From Catonia carolina (Eukaryota; Arthropoda; Insecta; Hemiptera; Achilidae), in the NCBI GenBank assembly GCA_035578175.1, contig JAQMRL010000003.1, positions 86,964,469 through 87,028,468 on the forward strand: 64,000 nt of DNA, read 5' to 3'. A program made the translations under genes and the position numbers. Shown here in pieces: positions 56,010-64,000 of this stretch (position 1 is its first letter; every line of letters begins with the position of its first letter). The notes under the pieces are model-generated. The model saw only the letters and a program-made list of their open reading frames with translations. It was not told where the DNA came from and searched no databases.

Positions 56010-56326
56010 ATCTAGAGGTAAAATCGTCGTCACGAGTCAGCTGTTTAACAGCTGATTTTCGGAGGTAAAGGTTCCTGGTTCAAATCCTAGTAAAGGTAAT
56101 TATGTTTACTAGGATTTTAATACTAGACAGTAGTTACCGGTGTACTTTGATGGTTGGGGTTCAATTAATTATACTCTCTCAGGAATGATCAGCCTGGGCC
56201 CGTACAAAACTACACCTCATTTACACATCATACACATCATCCTCACCTCATTAGGTCATGGATTTGATTATTATTCTGAATTGAACAGATAGCAACGTAC
56301 ACAAATTAGGGATAAAAGAAATTATT

Positions 56327-56372
56327 TTCGTCTCCAAAAATCAGCTGTTAAACAACTAACTCGCGACGATGT
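56327..56372 (-). repeat. SINE C head fragment
   Basis: 'cgtctccaaaaatcagctg' and 'gcgacgatgttcc' are the inverse of the SINE C head. It lies next to the nested copy and opposes it. Confidence 0.6.
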
Positions 56373-56494
56373 TCCATTTTAACAAACGTTTTATAACATC
56401 TCTTATACAAAGAAGAATGTAATGTGACTGAAAATATAAAATAAACACGCTGAAATTAAATTATTTGATGTAATAATGTGATTTAATTTTACAG

Positions 56495-56938
56495 ATAGTA
56501 ATAGTTGCAGCCAGCGTTTTTTTTGGAATGATTGATTTAATCTTAGCAGCAAGTTATCCGGCTCATTTAGTTCCAGCAGCAGTTACTTCTCAATCCGGTA
56601 ATATTTTACGAAGTTACGGTAATCTTGGTCAAGTATCAACATACACAAAAACAATCGATACACCGTATTCAAGTGTCAGTAAATCTGATGTCAGAGTCAG
56701 CAATCCTGGGTACGCGACTACTTATGTATCTCCAGCACCAGTACATGAAGTGGCAACTGCTTATCATCATCCTTTACCAGTGGCAGCCACTACTGCTTAT
56801 CATGCTCCAGTTCCACAAGTTGTTCATCCAGGACAACCGCTTCATGCAGGACAACCTCTTCTAGGGGTAGCATTCTCCGCTGCTCCTGCTGTCTCACATA
56901 TGTCATTTGATGGATACGGAATACAGTACACTTATTGA
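56495..56938 (+). CDS. CPF-family cuticular protein (gene 3), exon 2
   Basis: Secreted cuticle protein by family. Acceptor TTTTACAG ends at 56494; stop TGA 56936-56938; 147 residues here, 151 with MAMK. Signal peptide residues 1-23 (MAMKIVIVAASVFFGMIDL then ILAA). CPF core at residues 33-78: AVTSQSGNILRSYGNLGQ, TKTIDTPYSSVSKSDVRVSN, identical to gene 2 over most of its length. A short His/Pro/Val-rich linker (79-125) replaces the AYAAP repeats of gene 2. C-terminal motif LLGVAFSAAPAVSHMSFDGY at 126-145, ending GIQYTY. Codon use is A/T-ending as in gene 1. Compact size fits typical CPF members. The first in-frame ATG inside the exon (56528) would remove half of the signal peptide and is not the start. 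Confidence 0.95.
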   Translation: MVIVAASVFFGMIDLILAASYPAHLVPAAVTSQSGNILRSYGNLGQVSTYTKTIDTPYSSVSKSDVRVSNPGYATTYVSPAPVHEVATAYHHPLPVAATTAYHAPVPQVVHPGQPLHAGQPLLGVAFSAAPAVSHMSFDGYGIQYTY

Positions 56939-57026
56939 AATCAATATTTAAAAAACTAAAACAATTCAATTATACGTATATAATTCATATTGAATCCATG
57001 TATTTTGTCTCATTTCGTACAACATA

Positions 57027-57032
57027 AATAAA
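57027..57032 (+). terminator. Polyadenylation signal of CPF gene 3
   Basis: AATAAA 89 bases after the stop. Confidence 0.65.
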
Positions 57033-57940
57033 GTAAGCATTAAAACTCTAATTCTAATTCTTCTTTCTTTTTATTTATTCCTCTGTATTGTGACTTAAAA
57101 AACTTGTTATCTCATGCAACAAAATGCAGCTGAACACGATCTGTAATCAAACTAAAATTTCCAGTGGATTTGACAACAGTATGAAAATACACATGTTATG
57201 AATTATTTTATTTTTATGTCAAACGATCAAAAAATGAGTAAGAACACTTACCAATTGAGTAGTACTTTCGTAGCTTTACCACATAGTCATCTCATCACAA
57301 TACTTAAAATTACACAAATAATAACATTTATTTTATCAGAGATGTAATCCTCTTCTGCATGTTATGACAATTACAGGAATAAATTTATTATTAATTTTAT
57401 AATTTAAAATTTACCAAATCAGTTCTGCTAACTTAATTTTAGGTTGCTGTTTTCGTACTCTATTTGCATACTCATTAATTAAAATTTCTTTTTAAATTAA
57501 TATTTATGTGAAACATTCCTAATATACCAACTTCTAAATTTTTATTGTTCGTTTCTAATATTTCCATATTATGTTCTGTGTTGCTCTTAGTGTATTTTGA
57601 ATCGATTAGTGTTCAGTAACATTGGGAAAATTATATTTCCCTTTTTGTAATATTACATAATATCCATAAAACCTCTCTCTGAACGATCTAGTGGTAGATT
57701 TACCCATTAAACGGTAGTTGTGTGCTACAATTTATGTATCATTAAGTCTACATTGTAAAAACAGAAATGCTTATTCCATTTCATTCAAATTAGAAAGATT
57801 TATACAGAATTAAGTTTTTATATAATTTAAAAAACTTCAAAATAAAATTCAAAACTATTATTTTTTTAATTTCGCTCGTAAATTAAAAATTTAAAGGAAT
57901 AATTTTTTATAACATAATTTTTCTATAACGGAAATGTTGA
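57033..57940. other. Downstream of CPF gene 3: no gene seen
   Basis: AT-rich, nothing recognised. Confidence 0.5.
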
Positions 57941-58360
57941 TCGTACAGGTCTAGATCCATTTATAGTCTGATTCACGAAAGAAAACACCTGTCTTTAAAC
58001 TGGAACATCTTTTGAACCGTTGTATGTAAACATAATTACGATAAATCAAATTAAAGCTTGTTTTATTGTTAGTTACGGATTACATTAACAAATAATACTT
58101 TGTAGCTTTATACATTTTAAAGTACGCGTGAACAACTAATAGTACCTTGAAGTTAGGTATACTGGAAAAGTGGTTTAAAACAGGGTACTTTTCAGAGTTA
58201 TTCGTTATATTTAATACACTATTAATTTCCAAAAAAATTAATGTATATCCTGTAGCTAACAATAAAACAAGCTTTAATTTGATGTATCGTAATTGTTATT
58301 ACAACGGTTCTAGAACTTCTGTTTCTTCGAATATAGATCTTCGGTAAAAACTCTGTACGA
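57941..58360. mobile_element. Element with long inverted arms
   Basis: Outer ends TCGTACAG (57941) and CTGTACGA (58353-58360). The arms are most alike at 58034-58083 and 58242-58290, where ATCAAATTAAAGCTTG and 'ttttattgttag' are inverted repeats. ~130-bp imperfect arms around a ~150-bp centre; non-coding. Short frames across it on both strands are by-products of the palindrome. Confidence 0.7.
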
Positions 58361-60045
58361 ATAATAGATGGTAAGGTGGAATAAAGTGCTTTCTGTACAA
58401 ACTTCATACGCAAGACTTTTGTTAGCAGGTGATGCTGAATTTTTAACTTGAAGGACTCATTGGCAGACAGATTCCAGATAATTATTCAATGATGCGGTTT
58501 GTGTGTTTTGTAATACAAGAAAGACGGAGTAATAAAATAGGTTCTCCAGATCCGCAGTGTTTAAGTGATTAAAAGGGTTTCAATCATCCAATTACGCTCT
58601 ATGACAACCAATCCCTAAAAAAATATTATTTTTAATTTTATTAAAAGTAGATATTGCATTTCTTGGGATGAAATTTTGACTTAAGTAAATAAGCTGATAT
58701 AGTAACACCAATGGGAAAAATTAACCGATGCATTTTAGTTGTTCCTATAATGTGTTGGTTATGATCATAAAAAATACGGATTAGGGTACCACCTGCCCTG
58801 TTCTAATTTATCTCTTAGTAATCTGTTATTTCTTAACGAAGTTGGGGCAGCCTTATCTTCCAAGGTCGTCCTATAACACGTTGTCCGGTTGGCTTGTTTG
58901 GGCACAAACGAAAAATATTTAGTAATATTGGATAATAATAGGCTGGACTTAACTTTGTACAAATATGCGTTTATTTATAAAGTTTAAAAAAACTGGTTTC
59001 TGAAATTTAGTTAGAAAATTAGGACGTTTAATAAAATCACGCATTAAAGAAATATGTATTTGGTCAGGAACCATCAACTGGAAAAGGATTGAACAACTAC
59101 AAAAACATAATTTAACTAGATCTCAGAAAGTATCAATTTTTAGATAAATTAAAAGGATTTTTGTGATGAAGTAATTACTATTTTATTATACAATATTCTG
59201 AGTAAAACGTTTTGTATGTTGTAAGAGAGAGAAAAACCAATGATCACTTGATGATAGTAAACACAAATAACCTAGCCTTTTTAAGTTTGGTGTACTGAAC
59301 CGTTCTTAGAACGTTCATTAGTTTACAATGCTAAAGATCAGAGCAGGTTTTGTTAACGAATGAAAGTTTAATAAAAATAGACTACTTAAAAGAACGTGAC
59401 ATGTTTTGTATTTCAAATACTAAATATTATTAATGATACATATCACGTATTGTTTAATAGACTAGAAATACTCTTTATTATTTATGGAGTTTTATCTACT
59501 TATGATTATTAATTGCATAAAACTTCAAATTGTCAATAACCATGATCATTATTATTCTAAACATAATTTTGTATCCTACAGGTGTTATTAAAATGTGTCC
59601 ATACCATACAAAAGAAGTTTAGTATATTTAGAATGCTGTCAACAATACCGGCCCCATAAAAATTAAGAAGACAGTTAAAAGTAAAAATTTACTCATGAAC
59701 AGATGATGGTATTCTACAATATTAAATCTTGTAATTCAAAAGTATTTTATTCCATCTAGTTAATGTTTTAACACGCAATACTATAATAAATCACGGTATC
59801 ACTTTATTGTGGTTCAATATAAATAGAATTGATTTATTAGACAGATAAATTAATATCCGTACTCACTTAATTATTTATACAGCATAAGGCTATCCACTGA
59901 TTTATCCTTATAAATATACCTACATTAGTATAGATGTAGAACAGCTTGACCTAATACAAGTAAATCTGTCTATTGGTATTTCCCAGACAACTTCCATCAA
60001 TAAAAAAACAAAATTTTATCCCGTTTACTCTAAAAGTTTTTTATT
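58361..60045. other. Intergenic, no gene seen
   Basis: AT-rich, no recognised gene or family repeat. Confidence 0.5.
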
Positions 60046-60412
60046 TTTTAATTCCTAATATGTGTACGTTGCATTCTGTTAAATTCAGAACAATAAGCAA
60101 CCCAATGACCCAATGAGATGAGGATGATGTGCAACGATGAGGATGATAAGGATGTGTGTGGGACGTGTAAATGAGTTGTAGTCTTGTACAGATCCAGGTC
60201 GACCACTCCTGAAAAAGTATAGTTAATTGAACCCCAACCATCAAAATACACCGGCAACCACTGTCTAGTATTCAAATCCGTATAAAAGTAACTACCTTCA
60301 CTAGGATTTGAACCAGGAACCTTCGTCTCCGAAGTAAAGTCGTCGCCAAAATCAGCTGTTTAACAGCTGATTTTTGGAGACGACTTTTCCACTAGACCAA
60401 CCCGGTGGGTTA
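60046..60412 (-). mobile_element. SINE C, full length, with rearranged head
   Basis: Reverse strand from 'acccaccgggttggtctag' to 'caacgtacacatattagg'. The body has a partial duplication of 'gatgaggatga'. In the head, the palindrome with its flanks ('aaagtcgtcgcc...ggagacgac') lies in the opposite orientation to the rest of the element. Confidence 0.88.
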
Positions 60413-60589
60413 CTCTAAAAGTGTAGGTATCCTTTTATATACCTGTAATGGTTTACCAATTTTTCTTCCATGATGAAAGAATCTCATTTTGGCTGCTTTA
60501 TAATTTCTTCTGTCATAAATTGAAATTCTTTACTAACACAAAATTGGTATGAGATCCTGTCAATTTTTTTTAAGATTTTGAGGCTACAT

Positions 60590-60910
60590 TAGACCATTAA
60601 GCCAATCAATTTCTAGTGTTCTTCGGATAATGTATTGGTCTAGCCTTTCGGTTTTGCCAGTACTTTTTGAGACTGTCCCATCTTTGTTTCCATATCTCAT
60701 CTGTAACCTCCACCGAGCGTATTTCTGCTTTTCTCCAATAAAATCTGTGTGTTTTAAGAGTACTATTTATTCTTTCTCCGTCAAACGCGTCTTCAATTGC
60801 CAGTCCAATTTTATTGAGATCACTCATAATCTCTTCGATGTATCTTCTCGTAATCTTCCTGTTCAAGTTCCTGAGGATCAGTTATTTCAATATTCTATCA
60901 TTCGGCATTC
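60590..60910 (-). mobile_element. LINE C-terminal fragment
   Basis: Minus strand frame 60866-60606 reads ITRRYIEEIMSDLNKIGLAI, EDAFDGERINSTLKTHRFYW, then IWKQRWDSLKKYWQNRK, matching the '...EV..DL...I..ED...R..FR.K' and 'SERMKKYW..RK' pattern of LINE tails. Confidence 0.7.
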
Positions 60911-61107
60911 TTAAAAGTAGGAAATCCTCCTTTTCTTCATCACACTAATAATCGGATCAATTTCCGTATAAACTGTCTTTTGTATATTATAGTTAATTAT
61001 TTATTATTGATACAACACATTCCTACAAAATTTATGAGATAATGTCTGGAGGAAGTTCTACTGAGAGAACTCCCTCCCTTCATACCATGCTCCCGTCATG
61101 CCAACAG

Positions 61108-61108
<1 letters not shown>

Positions 61109-61140
<32 letters not shown>

Positions 61141-61141
61141 T
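61109..61141. repeat. (ATT)n microsatellite
   Basis: Eleven iterations of ATT. Confidence 0.95.
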
Positions 61142-61715
61142 CCTTTCAAATTTACTGGTTGTGTTATATTGTTCATTGTTGCAAATAAAGATTATTGTAA
61201 AAAATAATAGGTAGGAATCATTTGCTATGACGTAAAGACTGCATTCACAGAAGCAAGTAAAAAGAAACTGAATTTTTAAAATAATTATTTATTTATTTAT
61301 TTATTGATCTTTAATTGTCTACAACAGTCTTTTGACTAATTTATTGTAGCAGACAATAAATCTACATAAAACATATAGAATATAAAAACATATGAATATT
61401 TAATTCATAATAATTAGTAAAGTACAATAATAATTTTATAGTAAAAATTTAGTAGTAGTAATAGTAATTATTTAAATGATACTTACGATTTATAATATGA
61501 AATTAAAATCACATAAAGGCTACCTAACATAAATAAACCTTTCTTGCATCTACAACTAATGTATGAAAATTACGGTGATCACACTGAGTCGTGAAGCACA
61601 GAGGGATACAAATGAAACTAGTTAAGAGAAACAACGATTAAACAATGATGATACAAGGGAGCTATTTGAATCAATATAAATAAAAGTGAACTGCAAGACT
61701 AAAATTAAATACTGT
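61142..61715. other. No gene seen
   Basis: AT-rich with a short ATTT iteration near 61285. Confidence 0.5.
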
Positions 61716-61725
61716 ATTCAATTTT

Positions 61726-61799
61726 TTTTGTAATCCCTAATGTATGTACGTTGCAATCTGTTCAATTCAGAACAATAAGCAACCCCATGACCCAATGAG
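61726..61799 (-). mobile_element. SINE C, 74-bp 3' end with target duplication
   Basis: Reverse of the SINE C terminus between ATTCAATTTT at 61716-61725 and 61800-61809. A severely 5'-truncated but genuine insertion. Confidence 0.92.
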
Positions 61800-61910
61800 A
61801 TTCAATTTTAAACATTAATTTATTTACTGCTTGAAAAGTGAGTTATTTTCTGGTGTTTTGTTGTGTTTGAATAAGGAATTACTTTCAAAACAGGTTTCGC
61901 ATTTATTTAG

Positions 61911-62680
61911 CAGGTTGACTCCCAAGGCAGTTTGCTTAAAAAAACCCATACCTAATTTATGGTTCTCTCGCTTTTTTTAATTAATTTTCTTTTAAGTCGA
62001 GAGTATTGTAAGGCTTAGATTTTTTGGCGCTGTTTTTTAAGTGAGAGACTGATCAGGTGCTCAAGAATAAAAAAATTCAAAATTTCCTGTGAAAGACTGA
62101 TGTGTGTCTCACTGAAATTTTACTTGTATTTCTATAAAATATTATATGTATTTTATAAATAATTTACTTTTGGCTATTTTTCAATAAAACTGCATAAATA
62201 TCAATGATGTGTCTCTCTATCAAGCAGTTGTTCGGCGAGTGGTAAACTAGAGTACTAGTTGTCTACATAGAGGCACCGACCAGGGTCAACTTTAACAATC
62301 CAAAAAATATTGTAATATGAAAATTATAAAAAATTAAAAGATGAAATGATTTTTCATTGTATAATATTATTAAAACATGATTAATAATGCAATAATTAAC
62401 TATAATAATAGCCAATATTATGTAATAGTAATAATAAGTTGTCAAGTTTCACCGACTCATTTTTGACTCGATCGGATCAAGTAAATCACAAACCATGACT
62501 GGGGAAATGTTTTTTGGACTCATTTCTAACAGCTCAATATATGAATTAATGGAAACGAGCATCCAATCCGTTTCATAATTCTACTAAAAACACTATTACG
62601 TGAGAGACAGATTAGTCTCTCATAAGAAAATTTTACTAATCTTGTGAGAGACTTATAAGTGACTCATGGGAGTCAACCTG
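61911..62680. mobile_element. Inverted-repeat element with GTGAGAGAC motifs
   Basis: Ends CAGGTTGACTCCCA (61911-61924) and TGGGAGTCAACCTG (62667-62680) are a perfect 14-bp inverted pair beginning CAGG, as in many hAT elements. GTGAGAGAC occurs at 62041, 62600 and 62644; close variants at 62089 (GTGAAAGAC) and inverted at 62211 and 62615 (GTCTCTCW). Non-coding. No clear target duplication. Confidence 0.7.
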
Positions 62681-63257
62681 TTTTAAATATTCATAAATAC
62701 AGCCAGGTACTTTAAGCAGGTAAAATTAAGGTACGGAAATCACAAGAATCTACCGTAAAGCCCACAGAGAATTCCAAAATACAGTACCAATTTAAATTTT
62801 GATATTTTTATAAAACAGTAGTAATAAAAAATGTATTATATACTATATGCAGTACGTCATTATTTCGTTAGAGCTAGGTACCGATTCGTTAAATAGAGGT
62901 AAATTTACAGGTAGTTTTATTAAAATGTCACGGTGGCGTAAAAAAATCGTTAAATTGAGTTTTTGGCAATATCGAGGTTCAACTGGAGAATGTTTAATTT
63001 GGTGATATCAAGTATTCAACACTTCGATAACTTATTTATAACATTATACTGGTAATAAAAGTGTATTTCGTGAAATAAAGTTTCAATATTAAATCTTTCA
63101 TCGAGAAGTTGAACATAATTATGTAATTTGAGTGTCTGGATAATTCAAATAGCGTTTTCTCTGGTCCCTTCAACTTTGAATTATCAAAGTTTAACAGTAG
63201 GCCTAATTAAAGTCAAAAACTTATTGACTGAAAAAAATTTTGTGAATATTTTGGGAT
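62681..63257. other. No gene seen
   Basis: AT-rich, nothing recognised. Confidence 0.5.
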
Positions 63258-63267
63258 AACTCAGATG

Positions 63268-63669
63268 TTGCCCATAATGGGCAGGTGGAGTGTTAAATTA
63301 ATTGCACTGAATTTGTTGGTTCCAGAGCTACAAAAAATAGTTCTGTTTCTTATCACATAGTCAGCCAATTATGTGACTGAACTATTTCTGAAAGAAGAGG
63401 TAGAGTTTTAAAAGACACCTAGGAAGCTATCTATAGTCAAAGTTATCTCCTGTGAGAGTAACGAATTTCACTATACAGCCAGACCCTCTGGTGAATAAAT
63501 ATGAAGATGTCATTTGCAGGGTGGAAAGTGAATGCTTTTCGGAGGGCCTGGCATAAGCTTACTTTTTCAACTCGTGAGGAAGGCAATAGTAAACCACCTC
63601 ACTCCTCGCTTTTACTGAGTAAAACCTCTAGAGATTCAAACCAACCTTTCGGCTGTTGACCTAAACAAC
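63268..63669 (+). mobile_element. Retroposon D, full length with target duplication
   Basis: 402 bp from TTGCCCATAATGGG to 'gttgacctaaacaac', flanked by AACTCAGATG at 63258-63267 and 63670-63679. Confidence 0.94.
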
Positions 63670-63857
63670 AACTCAGATGATATAAGTTTATCAATATGAG
63701 TCAATCTCAGCAAAAATTAAGTTAACTCAGGATTAATTGTGTGAATTTATTTGCATGGGACATCAAATCTGATTTTAAATTTCTTGATTAAATTGTTTTG
63801 TGTTTTTGTATAAGTAGAATAATGAACTAGATTTACTCAATTGAATTTTACGATTCG

Positions 63858-64000
63858 GTTTTTACTTTCTCTTGCCTATATGAATATATAGGAAGGAAAG
63901 TATTGTTTTCATGTCGATTTTTCGAAATCGAGTTTTCACCGGATCTATACGTTTTCAGACCCCCTGAACCCAAAAAACATGTTTTTAGCGATTGGTCTGT
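63858..64000 (+). repeat. Repeat E, 5' end, cut by window edge
   Basis: The visible ~143 bp differ from 43708-43850 at about one position ('gaaatcgagttttc' against 'gaaatcgtgttttc'), so this copy is young. Confidence 0.9.

Larger units (their letters stand above)
54628..56320 (+). mobile_element. SINE C carrying two hAT elements and a SINE B
   Basis: SINE C head 'acccaccgggttggtctagag' at 54629-54649 resumes at 56018 with 'gtaaaatcgtcgtcacg', the head palindrome, the B-box-like 'ggttcaaatcc' and the body to ~56320. Between are two elements separated by copies of the 8-bp target. Removing 54650-56017 restores an intact SINE. Confidence 0.93.

Noticed and set aside
57033..60045. A fourth CPF gene downstream of gene 3
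   Set aside because: I looked for NILRSYGN-like and SAAPAVSHM-like coding in all frames in this interval and to the window end and found none.

Overview
The window is AT-rich, intron-rich insect nuclear DNA. This rests on three genes of the CPF cuticular-protein family (arthropod-specific), on eukaryotic splice sites, TATA boxes and AATAAA signals, and on several hundred-copy-style insect transposon classes. The order is not settled by the sequence; a hemipteran is my best guess, weakly held. No bacterial-type operon, CRISPR array, rRNA or convincing functional tRNA gene is present.

The host genes form a tandem cluster of three CPF genes, all on the + strand: gene 1 (candidate exon 1 at 6561-6572, exon 2 at 17770-18564), gene 2 (35189-35197 and 38638-39198) and gene 3 (49669-49680 and 56495-56938). 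Each follows the same plan: a 3-4 codon first exon, a phase-0 intron of 3.4-11.2 kb, then one exon with the rest of the secretion signal, the CPF core and the shared C-terminal motif. Genes 2 and 3 are typical. Gene 1 is divergent: its CPF core is eroded and it carries a 21-bp/7-residue SGAYSPQ-type tandem repeat. All three products should be secreted by epidermal cells into the cuticle.

Everything else recognised is transposon-derived. There are three tRNA-derived SINE families (A, B, C), a ~400-bp retroposon D without an obvious tRNA head, a ~960-bp repeat E with an internal CA/GT microsatellite, numerous 3' ends of non-LTR retrotransposons, two broken mariner copies, hAT elements, TTAA-flanked (piggyBac-like) non-autonomous elements and other inverted-repeat elements. 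Many have target-site duplications visible by eye, so the order of insertion can be read. The clearest cases are a SINE C carrying two hAT elements in the same 8-bp target, one of which carries SINE B (54628-56320); a LINE split by a TTAA element (47300-48607); a LINE with 5' inversion and a 14-bp target duplication (42876-43397); and a TTAA element carrying SINE A (39964-40514).

I found no multi-gene novel system. The most unusual items are the divergent repeat-bearing CPF gene, the end-to-end inverted mariner at 5044-5964, several perfect snap-back palindromes, and an inverted-repeat element with scattered GTGAGAGAC motifs at 61911-62680. All alignments here were made by eye.
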